From: Planctomycetota bacterium
GTDB taxonomy: Bacteria > Planctomycetota > Planctomycetia > Pirellulales > UBA1268
Assembly: GCA_016872555.1 (NCBI GenBank)
Contig: VGZO01000035.1
Span: 1 to 44,970, forward strand
Direction: 5' to 3'
DNA length: 44,970 nucleotides
Shown: piece by piece, positions 23,203-31,252 of the stretch
Numbering within the stretch: the stretch's first letter is position 1
Layout of the letters: each line of letters opens with the position of its first letter
The notes under the pieces: model-generated
What the model was told of the DNA's origin: nothing
The model's database searches: none
Seen by the model: only the letters and a program-made list of their open reading frames with translations
Position numbers and translations under genes: made by a program

Positions 23203-24419
23203 CGCGCTCCTCCGGCCGGCCCCGGCGGCAGCCCGGCGGCCCCCGCTGCAAGCGTGGTCCGCACCAGATCGAGTGCCGTCCGCGCCGTCCACGACAGCCG
23301 GATCGTCGAGTCACCGCCGAGGCGGTGGCGCTTCCGCCGTTCGTCTCCCGGCCCAAGAAGCACGATCTCGACGGTGTCGCTGCCCTCGTCCCGGTCCACC
23401 GGTCCGACGACCAGCGCGTGGCTGGCGCCGCGCTGCCGTCGCCCCGCCGCGGCGGCGGCGACGAGCGCGTCGATGGCCGTCGTCGCCGGCAGGACCTCGG
23501 CGCCGCGAAACAGTCCGTCGCCGCGCCGCGCCCCGGCGGCGGCGGCCGCCTCGGCGAGCGCCCCGCAGGTGCCCCCCTCGACGGTCACCAGCGCGCCGCC
23601 GGCCTCGGCGAGGGCCGCCAACGCCGCGTCCTCGACCTCGTCGTCCTCGACGCCGAACACGAGCCCGCCGAGGCACTCGCGGATGATCCGCTCGGTAGGG
23701 GCGATCCGGGCCCGGCATGCGGCCTCGTCGGCACCGCGGGCGGCGATCCGCAGCGTGATCGTCGCGGCGTGGGCCGTGATCCCGACGAGCGGATCGCGTC
23801 CCCGGGCGACGAGATCGGGGAGCAGCGCCTCGATGGCGCTCTCACCGCGGCCGAAGCACTTGATGCGGCGAAAGACCATCGTGCCCCCCCCGGTGGCGGC
23901 GACGAGTGCCGGCACGACGGTGTCGCGCCACATCCGCTTCATCTCCGCCGGCACCCCCGGCAGGGCGAACACCCGGCAGGATCGGCCCGCCGTGCCGAGA
24001 TCGACGTCGAGCCCCGGCGCCGTGCCCTCGGGATTCGGGATCAGGCGGCTGCCGCGGGGAAACAGCGCCTGACGCCGATTCGATTCGGCCATCGCGACGC
24101 CGCGCTTGGCGAACCTGGCCGCGATCGCCTCGAGCGCCTCGGCCCGCTCCTCGAGCGGCTCCCCGGCGACGGCTGCGAGGACGTCGCGGGTCAGGTCGTC
24201 GGCGGTCGGCCCGAGGCCGCCCGTGACGAACACCAGATCGGCCCGACCGGCGGCTTCACGCAGCGCGCGGACGCCGTCGCCGAGGTCGTCGGGGACGGTC
24301 GTATGAAAGCCGACGGCGATCCCGAGGAACCCCGCCTCCCGCGCGATCCACTGGCTGTTGGTGTCGAGGCGTTGACCGGTGGTCAACTCGTCGCCGATCG
24401 CGATCACGTCAGCTCGCAT
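23199..24419 (-). CDS. cinA: CinA-like protein with degenerate amidohydrolase domain
   Basis: The protein is 406 aa, near the usual 410-420. The N-terminal MoaB/MogA-like domain is well kept (DVIAIGDELTTGQRLDTNSQWIA, FVTGGLGPTADDLT, FALPGVPAEM), and the CinA-specific linker domain follows. The C-terminal nicotinamide-nucleotide amidohydrolase (PncC) domain is eroded: the AESCTGG motif reads VEGGTCG (280-286), so the nucleophilic Ser is Gly282, and the later TGIAGP block is not recognisable. N-terminal ADP-ribose pyrophosphatase-type activity may remain; deamidation of NMN is unlikely. In other bacteria cinA is linked to competence and recA; here it is upstream of and coupled to htrA. Confidence 0.85.
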   Translation of the reverse strand: MRADVIAIGDELTTGQRLDTNSQWIAREAGFLGIAVGFHTTVPDDLGDGVRALREAAGRADLVFVTGGLGPTADDLTRDVLAAVAGEPLEERAEALEAIAARFAKRGVAMAESNRRQALFPRGSRLIPNPEGTAPGLDVDLGTAGRSCRVFALPGVPAEMKRMWRDTVVPALVAATGGGTMVFRRIKCFGRGESAIEALLPDLVARGRDPLVGITAHAATITLRIAARGADEAACRARIAPTERIIRECLGGLVFGVEDDEVEDAALAALAEAGGALVTVEGGTCGALAEAAAAAGARRGDGLFRGAEVLPATTAIDALVAAAAAGRRQRGASHALVVGPVDRDEGSDTVEIVLLGPGDERRKRHRLGGDSTIRLSWTARTALDLVRTTLAAGAAGLPPGPAGGAR

Positions 24420-24472
24420 GGCACCCCGATCCCGCCGCCGGCACCCCCGGGTCCACCGGGGCCACTGGTCAC

Positions 24473-24490
24473 TTTCCCCGCTGCGGGAAA
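24473..24490. promoter_or_regulatory. Inverted repeat between cinA and the oxidoreductase-like gene
   Basis: TTTCCC, a 6-base spacer, GGGAAA: a perfect 6-bp inverted repeat in the 82-base divergent intergenic region, 12 bases before the plus-strand start codon. It could be an operator or a small hairpin in the leader. Confidence 0.3.
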
Positions 24491-24501
24491 CAATTGCAAC
24501 G

Positions 24502-25767
24502 ATGCACCTCGGGCTTTTGGGTCATGATCGCCGCGTCGGGTGGCTGCTCGATGCGGCACCCGCGGCTGGCCATGCGCTCGGGCCGGTCTGCGACATCGAC
24601 CCCTCCCTGGCCGCGGCGCTCGGCGGCGGGCGGGCGACGCCGTGGGACGCGCTCCTCGATCCGGCCGCCTGCGACGCCGTCCTCGTCGGCACCGACGGCT
24701 GGCACGACGGCCGCGCCGACGCGGTGCGGGCGCTCGTCCAGGAAGGGCGGACGCTCGTCGTTTCCCACCCGCCCGATTTGTCGATGGTCTGGGCCTACGA
24801 GCTCGACATGATCCGCCAGGACACGGGGGCCGTCCTGATCCCGTTCCTTCCGGACCGGCGCCATCCCCTCGTCGGCCGCCTCCGGGCGCTGCTCGAGGCA
24901 TCCCTGGCCGGGGCCGGGGAGATCGGCACGCCAGAGACGCTGCTTTTCGAGCGGCGCCTCGCCGCCCGGGGGCGCGACGCAGTGCTCCGGGCGTTCGCCC
25001 GCGACGCCGATCTGATCCGCGCGATCGCCGGCGGGCCGCGGAGGCTCACGACCCTCGGCGGCGGCGACGGGGGACCCGGGCCGGACGACGGCCTGTGGAC
25101 GAACATCGCCATCGGCCTCTCCGGACCGGCGTCGCTGCCCGTCCGCTGGCAGGCGTCGCGAGGCGCCCCCGAGGGGCTCACGATTCGCCTGGTCGGGTCG
25201 GCTGGAGAACACCTCCTCGAGATTCCCGACGGCGCGTCGGCCGACTGCCGGCTCGACGGCGGCGCGGCGCTATCGCTCGATCGGGGTGCGGTGATCCTTG
25301 CCGACGTGGAGCGCGCGGTCGCCGCACGCGCTGCAAGTGCGCCGCCCGGCCGCGACGCCGCGGACACCGGGGCCGACGGTGCCACGATCGCGGCCGCGAC
25401 CTGGGACGATGCCGCCCGGGCGATCGAGTTGGCCGAGACGGTGCCGCGGAGCCTCGCGCGCGGCCGTGCCATCGACCTCCACCAGGAGGAATACACCGAC
25501 CTCGGCACGTTCAAGGGCATGATGGCTTCGGTCGGGTGCGGGCTGGTGCTCCTCGGCCTGCTGGTGGTGATCGTCGCCACGCTCCTGGCCGGCATCGCCC
25601 GTGCCGCCGGCTGGGATCTCCTCGAGCGGGTCGTCGCCGTCTGGCCCGCCGCGCTGCTGGCGATCCTCGGGGCGTTCCTCGCCCTCCAGGTGATCCCCCT
25701 CCTCGTCGGCCCCGACGACGGACGCACGCCCCGGGGGCCCGACTCCCCCCGCCGTCGCGATCCCTGA
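24502..25767 (+). CDS. Oxidoreductase-like (Gfo/Idh/MocA-type) protein with two C-terminal membrane helices
   Basis: The protein is 421 aa. The N-terminal 120 residues follow the layout of a Gfo/Idh/MocA Rossmann domain (MHLGLLGHDRRVG, CDIDPS, DAVLVGTDGWHDGRADAVRALVQEGRTLVV), but the glycine-rich loop is altered and the EKP motif appears as SHPP, so NAD(P) binding and catalysis are doubtful. Residues about 130-330 would form the second alpha/beta domain. Two hydrophobic segments at about 342-366 and 376-402 place the protein in the membrane, which is unusual for this family. The start is the ATG after an inverted repeat; the frame is open upstream without similarity. It is probably a planctomycete-specific membrane protein of unknown role. 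Confidence 0.65.
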   Translation: MHLGLLGHDRRVGWLLDAAPAAGHALGPVCDIDPSLAAALGGGRATPWDALLDPAACDAVLVGTDGWHDGRADAVRALVQEGRTLVVSHPPDLSMVWAYELDMIRQDTGAVLIPFLPDRRHPLVGRLRALLEASLAGAGEIGTPETLLFERRLAARGRDAVLRAFARDADLIRAIAGGPRRLTTLGGGDGGPGPDDGLWTNIAIGLSGPASLPVRWQASRGAPEGLTIRLVGSAGEHLLEIPDGASADCRLDGGAALSLDRGAVILADVERAVAARAASAPPGRDAADTGADGATIAAATWDDAARAIELAETVPRSLARGRAIDLHQEEYTDLGTFKGMMASVGCGLVLLGLLVVIVATLLAGIARAAGWDLLERVVAVWPAALLAILGAFLALQVIPLLVGPDDGRTPRGPDSPRRRDP

Positions 25768-25935
25768 CCCGCCCGCAGCCGGGGTGGAAGCCGGGGAAGC
25801 TGTGCGGGCCGGCGGAACCCGGGGGAATTCGCGAAGCCAGGGCGACCGATCAACCCTGGTGTCGGTCGCATCGCTCCGGCGCGGCACGAAGGCCGACAGT
25901 TCGCAGGTGCAGTCCGGGCGGGGAGTCGGCGCGTC

Positions 25936-27246
25936 ATGCAGCGAGTGGTCGTGCTTGGGGTCGTGGCGGCACTGGCCCTGTCCGCGGTCCCCGCTCGGGC
26001 AACCGAGACACGCCGCACGGCGATCGTCCGGGCGATCGAGGCGACCCGCGATTCCGTCGTCAACATCCACGGCCAGAAGCTCGTGCCCGGTTCGGAGGAC
26101 GATGCCACCGCCGAGCTCCGCCGCGTCAACGGCATGGGCACCGGGGTGGTCATCGATGCCCGGGGGTACGTCGCCACCAATTACCACGTCGTCGAGGGGG
26201 TGCGCCGCATCGAGGTGACGCTCGCCTCGGGGCGGACGACGACCGCGACGCTGGTGTCGCACGACCCGCGGACCGACCTGGCGGTGATCAAGATCCCCGC
26301 CGACGGCGGGCCGTTCCCGGTGATCCCGATGGGGACGTCGGCCGACCTGATGATCGGTGAAACGGTGCTCGCCCTCGGCAACGCCTACGGCTACGAGCAC
26401 ACGGTCACGCGCGGCATCATCTCGGCCCTCCACCGCAGCGTCGAAGTCAACCGCACGCAGCGGTACGACGACCTGATCCAGACCGACGCCAGCATCAACC
26501 CGGGCAACTCCGGCGGACCGCTCCTCAACATCGACGGCGAGATGGTGGGGATCAACGTCGCCGTCCGGGCGGGCGCCCAGGGGATCGGATTCGCGATCCC
26601 CGTCGACCGGGCGCTGGAGGTCATCACGGAACTGCTGTCGACCGAGCGCCTCGACCGCACCTGGCACGGATTGGTCACCAGGAGCTGCGGCAGCGAGGGG
26701 GTCCTCGTCGCGGGCCTGCAGCCGGAGAGTCCTGCGGCCGGCGCGGGAATCGTCACCGGTGACGTGATCCGCCGGATCGGTGACATGCCGGTGACCACGC
26801 CGCTCGACGTCGAGCGGGCCCTCCTTGGCCACCGCCCGGGCGAGACGGTTCCGGTCACGGTCGGCCGCGGCGGCGCCGAGACCCGGATCGACCTCGCCCT
26901 CGGGGCGGCGCGTCCGCGCGTGCTCTCCAAGGAGGAGCGCTGCTGGAACGAGCTCGGCCTCAAGGTCGAATTCCAGCCCTCGGGCCGGGTGCAAAAGCTC
27001 CAGTCACGCTACCGGGGTGGGTTGCTCGTGACCGACGTCCGCGACGGCGGCCCGGCGGCCGATCAGGGGATCCGCGTGGGCGACATCCTCGTCGGCCTCC
27101 ACGTCTGGGAGACGATCACGGTCGACAACGTCCTGTACGTGCTCGAGAAAGCGCGTGAGGACAACCTCGGCCAATTGAAGTTCTACGTCCTCCGTGGCCG
27201 CGAGACGCTCTTCGGCCACCTCACCAGCGACACGATGCTGCGGTAG
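25936..27246 (+). CDS. Secreted HtrA-like serine protease with two PDZ domains
   Basis: The protein is 436 aa with a signal peptide (1-22, cleavage after PARA). The trypsin-like domain has the complete triad His84 (TNYHVV), Asp114 (TDLAVI) and Ser192 in the canonical NPGNSGGPL. Two PDZ domains follow, at about 250-335 and 345-430, the second being more divergent. It is a DegP/DegQ-type periplasmic protease-chaperone. The ATG at 25936 gives a normal signal peptide. It is a second HtrA within 4 kb of the minus-strand one; they differ in anchoring and PDZ number, so they are not a recent duplication. The 168 bases upstream hold no clear promoter. Confidence 0.92.
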   Translation: MQRVVVLGVVAALALSAVPARATETRRTAIVRAIEATRDSVVNIHGQKLVPGSEDDATAELRRVNGMGTGVVIDARGYVATNYHVVEGVRRIEVTLASGRTTTATLVSHDPRTDLAVIKIPADGGPFPVIPMGTSADLMIGETVLALGNAYGYEHTVTRGIISALHRSVEVNRTQRYDDLIQTDASINPGNSGGPLLNIDGEMVGINVAVRAGAQGIGFAIPVDRALEVITELLSTERLDRTWHGLVTRSCGSEGVLVAGLQPESPAAGAGIVTGDVIRRIGDMPVTTPLDVERALLGHRPGETVPVTVGRGGAETRIDLALGAARPRVLSKEERCWNELGLKVEFQPSGRVQKLQSRYRGGLLVTDVRDGGPAADQGIRVGDILVGLHVWETITVDNVLYVLEKAREDNLGQLKFYVLRGRETLFGHLTSDTMLR

Positions 27247-27292
27247 CTTTCAGCTGTCTTTCGCCCCCCCGGGGCCCGCGGCACTGCCACGC

Positions 27293-27298
27293 TACAAT
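27293..27298 (+). promoter_or_regulatory. Candidate -10 element of thiL
   Basis: TACAAT (5 of 6 to consensus) lies 40 bases before the thiL start codon. No clear -35. Confidence 0.45.
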
Positions 27299-27338
27299 CC
27301 TCGGGCCGCGACATCGCGTCGCTCGAAGGACACCGACC

Positions 27339-28265
27339 GTGGAGCAGGATTTTCTCGACTGGCTGCTGCCGCGGCTGCCCGCCGATCCGCGCCTCGAGAT
27401 CGGCCCCGGCGACGATGCTGCCGTGATCCGCCCCCCTGCCGGGCGCCGGACCGTCGTCAGCGTCGACATGCTCACCGAGGGAGTCGATTTTCTCCTCGGC
27501 GATGACTGCAGCCCACGGCAGGTGGGGCGCAAGGCGCTGGCCGTGGGCCTCAGCGACCTGGCGGCGATGGCAGCCCGCCCCGAAGCGGCCGTCGTCGCCG
27601 TTTGTCTGCCACGCGGCGGCGCGGCGATCGCACGCGAGCTGGCCGACGGTGTCGCCGCGCTGGCGCGCGAGCACGACGTCGCCCTCGCCGGCGGCGATAC
27701 CAACGCCTGGGACGGCGGTCTCGTGGTCAGCGTCACGGTCATCGGCAGCGTCGCCCCGGGCCGGGCCTGGCGGCGCGCCGGGGCGCGCCCCGGCGACCGG
27801 ATCGTGGCCACCGGAGCGTTCGGCGGCAGCATCCTCGGCCGCCACCTCGACGTCCGGCCACGCCTCGCCGAGGCGGCGTGGATCGCCGAACGGTTCCCCG
27901 TCCACGCCGCAATCGACGTCAGCGACGGCCTGTCGCTCGACCTGTCACGGCTGCTGGCCGCCAGCGGGTGCGGCGCCGTCGTCGACCTCGCCGCGGTCCC
28001 GATCCATGCCGACGCCGTTCGCCTCGGCGCTCGCGACACCACGCCGCCGCTCGACCATGCCCTCGCCGATGGCGAGGATTTCGAGTTGCTGCTCGCGCTT
28101 CCCGCCGCGGCTGCCGACGATCTGCTCGCCGCCGACCGGCCATTTCCGACGCCTCTGACCGCGATCGGCACCGTCACCGCCGCCGCGGGCCTGCAGGCCC
28201 GTGGCGCCGACGGCCGGCTCGCCCCGCTCGAGCCCCGGGGATTCCTCCATGCATTCGGCGGCTGA
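27339..28265 (+). CDS. thiL: Thiamine-monophosphate kinase ThiL
   Basis: The protein is 308 aa, the usual length, in the PurM/AIR synthetase-like superfamily. ThiL uses ATP to phosphorylate thiamine monophosphate to the active cofactor thiamine diphosphate. Conserved blocks are visible: IGPGDDAAV near the N terminus, SVDMLTEGVDF, RKALAVGLSDLAAM, LAGGDTNA, and DVSDGLSLDLSRL. The start is GTG 27339 with GAAGGA 8 bases before it, and a TACAAT -10 lies 40 bases upstream. It overlaps tsaE by 17 bp, so the two are cotranscribed. Confidence 0.93.
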   Translation: MEQDFLDWLLPRLPADPRLEIGPGDDAAVIRPPAGRRTVVSVDMLTEGVDFLLGDDCSPRQVGRKALAVGLSDLAAMAARPEAAVVAVCLPRGGAAIARELADGVAALAREHDVALAGGDTNAWDGGLVVSVTVIGSVAPGRAWRRAGARPGDRIVATGAFGGSILGRHLDVRPRLAEAAWIAERFPVHAAIDVSDGLSLDLSRLLAASGCGAVVDLAAVPIHADAVRLGARDTTPPLDHALADGEDFELLLALPAAAADDLLAADRPFPTPLTAIGTVTAAAGLQARGADGRLAPLEPRGFLHAFGG

Positions 28266-28755
28266 GGCGCGTGCCGACCTCGTGGTCGGCAGCGAGGCCG
28301 AGCTCGACGCCGTCACGCGCCGGCTCGCGACGGCCCTCCCCGTGCCGGCGTTCATCGCCCTGCACGGCGATCTGGGCGCCGGCAAGACGCGGTTCGTCAA
28401 GGGACTGGCTGCGGCGAGCGGGCTCGATCCAGACCTCGTCGTCAGCCCGACGTACGGCCTGATCCACGTCCTCCCGCTTCCCGCCGGCTGCCCGGTGAGG
28501 CAGATCGTCCACGCCGACCTCCACCGCCTTGCCGGGCCGGAGGATCTGGCCGAGATCGGCTGGGACGACGCCACGAGAGGGGCTGCGTGGGTGTGCGTCG
28601 AGTGGGCCGACCGCGTCGGACCTGCCCTCCCCGCCGACCGCCTCGAGGTCGCGATCGAGATCCTCTCGGAGTGGACACGGAAGCTCACGATCCGCGCGAT
28701 GGGGCCACGCCACGCGGCGGCGGCGGCCGCATGCGCTCCCGGCAGCGGGCGCTGA
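28249..28755 (+). CDS. tsaE: tRNA threonylcarbamoyladenosine biosynthesis ATPase TsaE
   Basis: The protein is 168 aa. It has the P-loop GDLGAGKT (Lys46, Thr47), the family motif SPTYGLIHVL, HADLHRL, and CVEWADRV, typical of TsaE/YjeE. TsaE works with TsaB and TsaD in making the universal t6A modification on tRNAs that read ANN codons. It overlaps the end of thiL by 17 bp, a tight arrangement that favours translational coupling. The last 15 residues are Ala-rich and not part of the fold. Confidence 0.92.
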   Translation: MHSAAEARADLVVGSEAELDAVTRRLATALPVPAFIALHGDLGAGKTRFVKGLAAASGLDPDLVVSPTYGLIHVLPLPAGCPVRQIVHADLHRLAGPEDLAEIGWDDATRGAAWVCVEWADRVGPALPADRLEVAIEILSEWTRKLTIRAMGPRHAAAAAACAPGSGR

Positions 28756-28761
28756 ACCGCG

Positions 28762-29592
28762 TCAGCCGCGCCCCGCGTCGGCGTGTTGCGGCCGGGGCGC
28801 GAGTGCCGCCAGCTCGGCGGCCAGTGGCCCGTGGAGCGCCACCTCGAGCGCGGCCAGCGTTCGGGCCACCGGGACGCCGTCGAGGATCCGGTGATCGGCG
28901 AGGATCGTGACCACCGAGCGACCGGCGTCGTCGAGCGGGGTCGCCGTCAGGCTCGTGGTGAGGAACGACGGGTGATGGCGGTTGGCACATCCCTCGCCGG
29001 CGAGCATCGAGATGCTGAACGTGCCGAGACGAAGCGGACGCTTGCCGCCCGGGGAACCGACGTTGGCGCGGAGCACGACCCGCCGCAGCCAGGTGGGAAG
29101 GAGGAGGAGCTGCCGCTGCCGCGGGAACATCTCCTCCTCCGGGCCCTCGGCATGCCGCGTGATCTCGGCCTGCAGCGCCGGCAATGGCATCGCGTCCGGG
29201 GAGGCGATCCGCGCCCACCACAGCGATTCCGGGTCGAGGGCCGCAACCGCGGCCGGGGTGTCGGGGCCGCGCGGCCGGCTGACGGCGATCGAGGCCACGG
29301 AGATCGGGCTGGTGGCCCAGCAGGGCCGGCGCCAGGGCGTCAGCCAGCGCCGCGGCACGTACCAGCTCCGCAGTGCCGGCCGGTCGCGGGCGACGAGGGC
29401 GAACCCCTTCACCAACAGCGCGGTCCACCCGATCCGGGGAACGGCCCGGCGCCGCAGCCTGTCGACCTCCCCGAGCACCATCACCCGGTCGACGGGAAAG
29501 GTCGGCACGCGGCGTGACAGCCGGACGATGTCGCCGACCACCAGACGGTGGGCGTCGAGCGGTCGCGTCGTCACGGACAGTCGTCGGCCCAT
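28762..29592 (-). CDS. Stand-alone E2-type acyltransferase domain protein
   Basis: The protein is 276 aa. It resembles the catalytic domain of 2-oxoacid dehydrogenase E2 components (chloramphenicol-acetyltransferase-like fold): the C-terminal active-site motif H-x3-D-G is present as DHRILDG (His234, Asp238), preceded by the segment SLTATPLDDAGRSVVTILA. There is no lipoyl domain and no E1/E3-binding domain, and no E1 or E3 gene is nearby, so it is not part of a standard dehydrogenase complex. It may transfer an acyl group to another acceptor. ATG 29592 was chosen as the only sensible start. It is divergent from the isochorismatase-like gene. Confidence 0.75.
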   Translation of the reverse strand: MGRRLSVTTRPLDAHRLVVGDIVRLSRRVPTFPVDRVMVLGEVDRLRRRAVPRIGWTALLVKGFALVARDRPALRSWYVPRRWLTPWRRPCWATSPISVASIAVSRPRGPDTPAAVAALDPESLWWARIASPDAMPLPALQAEITRHAEGPEEEMFPRQRQLLLLPTWLRRVVLRANVGSPGGKRPLRLGTFSISMLAGEGCANRHHPSFLTTSLTATPLDDAGRSVVTILADHRILDGVPVARTLAALEVALHGPLAAELAALAPRPQHADAGRG

Positions 29593-29740
29593 CGCTCCAC
29601 TCGTCGTGCGGCCCCGCTGGACGACCGCGCCTCTGCGGCCTCACGCCCGCCATTGCATAGCCGATTCCCCGCCGGCTCGGCAACGCCGCTCGGCTCGGCA
29701 TCCACTGGGCGGTACCCGGTGGCCTGCCGCCGGGCCCTGG

Positions 29741-29746
29741 TAGAAT
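29741..29746 (+). promoter_or_regulatory. Extended -10 element of the isochorismatase-like gene
   Basis: TAGAAT preceded by TGG gives an extended -10 (TGnTAGAAT), 40 bases before the start codon. No clear -35, as is common for extended -10 promoters. Confidence 0.5.
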
Positions 29747-29786
29747 CACAACGAGGCTGTCCCTTTCTCTTCAGGACGTCTTCCCC

Positions 29787-30341
29787 ATGCGGCTCGATCC
29801 CGCCACGTCGCTGCTCGGCGTGATCGACATCCAGCAGCGTCTCCTCCCGGCGCTCCCCGGCGGGCCGGCGGCCGCACGCCGCACCGAGCGCGTCGTCCGG
29901 GCAGCGGGCCTCCTCGGCGTGCCTGCGGTGCTCACCGAGCAATACCCCAAGGGGCTCGGCCCGACGCCGGCGGAACTGGCCGACGTGCTCCCGCCGGCGG
30001 TGGCGAAGCTCACCTTCAGCGCTGCCGCCGAGGTGCGCGATGCGGTGGCGGCGGCCGCCGCGGCCCGCGGGGCGGTCGAGGGGATCGTGCTATGCGGCTT
30101 CGAGACGCACGTCTGCGTCGCGCAGACCGCGCTCGATCTGCTCGCCGACGGGTTCGCGGTGTTCATCGTCGTCGACGCACTCGCCTCGCGCCGCGCGATC
30201 GACCACGAGGTCGGCCTGCGCCGTCTCGAAGGTGCGGGGGCGGTGCCGGTGACGAGCGAGGCGGTGGTCTTCGAGTGGGCCCGCTCCGCCGAACATCCGC
30301 AGTTCCAGGCGCTGCGCCGCCTCGTGCTCGACATCGACTGA
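29787..30341 (+). CDS. Isochorismatase-like cysteine hydrolase
   Basis: The protein is 184 aa. The catalytic triad of the isochorismatase/nicotinamidase superfamily is visible: Asp14 (VIDIQ), Lys74 (AKLTFS) and Cys110 (GFETHVCV). The phrase GFETHVCVAQTALDL and the short length put it with the YcaC/ISOC1-type hydrolases and not with pyrazinamidases, since the metal-binding residues of nicotinamidase are not obvious. The substrate is unknown. It starts 40 bases after an extended -10. Confidence 0.85.
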   Translation: MRLDPATSLLGVIDIQQRLLPALPGGPAAARRTERVVRAAGLLGVPAVLTEQYPKGLGPTPAELADVLPPAVAKLTFSAAAEVRDAVAAAAAARGAVEGIVLCGFETHVCVAQTALDLLADGFAVFIVVDALASRRAIDHEVGLRRLEGAGAVPVTSEAVVFEWARSAEHPQFQALRRLVLDID

Positions 30342-30353
30342 CCGTCGCGGCCG

Positions 30354-31193
30354 TCAGCTCCCGGCGGCACGGAGGGCGCCGAGGTCGAGGGGCTCGGCCG
30401 CCGTCCCGGGCGTGACCCCTGCCTTGAGCCTGGCGATCTTCAGCGCCGCCGACGGTTCGCCGGGCTGCTCCCGGCCCGGAGCGCTGCCGAACCGGATCAC
30501 GCCCCCCTGCCGATCGACGAGATCCCAGCGGCCGTGCGGTCCGGGTGCCGGGCGGCACTCGACGAGGTCGAGCGCCTGCCACTGCGGGCCGACGGCGCTC
30601 ACCAGCGCCGCCGCCTCGTCGACCGAGGGATCGCCCCAGCGCGATCCCTCGGGTCCCTGCGGGCTGGTCGTCATACCGGTCACGCGGGGGTAGGCGGCGG
30701 CCGACTCGGCGGTGAAATCGGCGCTCGGGAGGAACACGCCGTCGGCGTCGATCGCCAGCAGCCCGCCGGGAATGCGGACCATCGCCACCGGCTCGCGGCA
30801 GACGACCGTGACGACGGCGGCCGGCGGATGGCTGACCTCGACGCGACTCACCTCACGGATCCAGGGGTGCATGTCGAAGGCCCGGGCGAGGAGCGTCGGC
30901 AGCCGCGCGTCGTCCACCGGCACGCCATGGTCGAGGCTCGCCATCCGCAGCGCCTCGGCGCGGACGTCGGCGCGGATCCAGGGGGCGAGCCCCTCGACGA
31001 CGACGTCGCCGGGATGGAGGAGCTGGTCCTCGCCCCAGCGCACCCGGTCGCCGAAGCGCCACCACGCCAGGGCGCCGGCGGCGAGCGCGGCGGCGAGGAT
31101 CACACCGGCGACGACGAGCGGCCGGCGCGGATCCCCGCCCGCGGGCTGGCCGTCGTCGCTCTCGGCTGCCGACGGCGGACGCCAGGGAGGCAT
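30354..31193 (-). CDS. ftsQ: FtsQ/DivIB-like POTRA protein
   Basis: The protein is 279 aa with a short cytoplasmic tail, one membrane helix (about 25-45), and a POTRA-type domain (about 58-130): VVVEGLAPWI, then HPWIREVSRVEVSHPPAAVVTVVCREPVAMVRI, and IDADGVFLP, which are FtsQ/DivIB landmarks. FtsQ bridges divisome proteins in FtsZ-dividing bacteria. Most planctomycetes lack ftsZ, so retention beside murB hints at a cell-wall role or a modified divisome. ATG 31193 has GAGG 9 bases upstream; a GTG at 31256, overlapping the murB stop as GTGA, would add 21 residues. The symbol is given for resemblance; the function is inferred. Confidence 0.75.
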   Translation of the reverse strand: MPPWRPPSAAESDDGQPAGGDPRRPLVVAGVILAAALAAGALAWWRFGDRVRWGEDQLLHPGDVVVEGLAPWIRADVRAEALRMASLDHGVPVDDARLPTLLARAFDMHPWIREVSRVEVSHPPAAVVTVVCREPVAMVRIPGGLLAIDADGVFLPSADFTAESAAAYPRVTGMTTSPQGPEGSRWGDPSVDEAAALVSAVGPQWQALDLVECRPAPGPHGRWDLVDRQGGVIRFGSAPGREQPGEPSAALKIARLKAGVTPGTAAEPLDLGALRAAGS

Positions 31194-31252
31194 GGACGAA
31201 GCCCTCGGGGCTGGGGCGGAACGGGCGGCAGGCGGGAGCGTGCCCGCCGCCG

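Noticed and set aside
28671-28682. Third copy of the 70-bp dispersed repeat inside tsaE
   Set aside because: Only a 12-base match without the rest of the element; it lies inside coding sequence and is probably chance.
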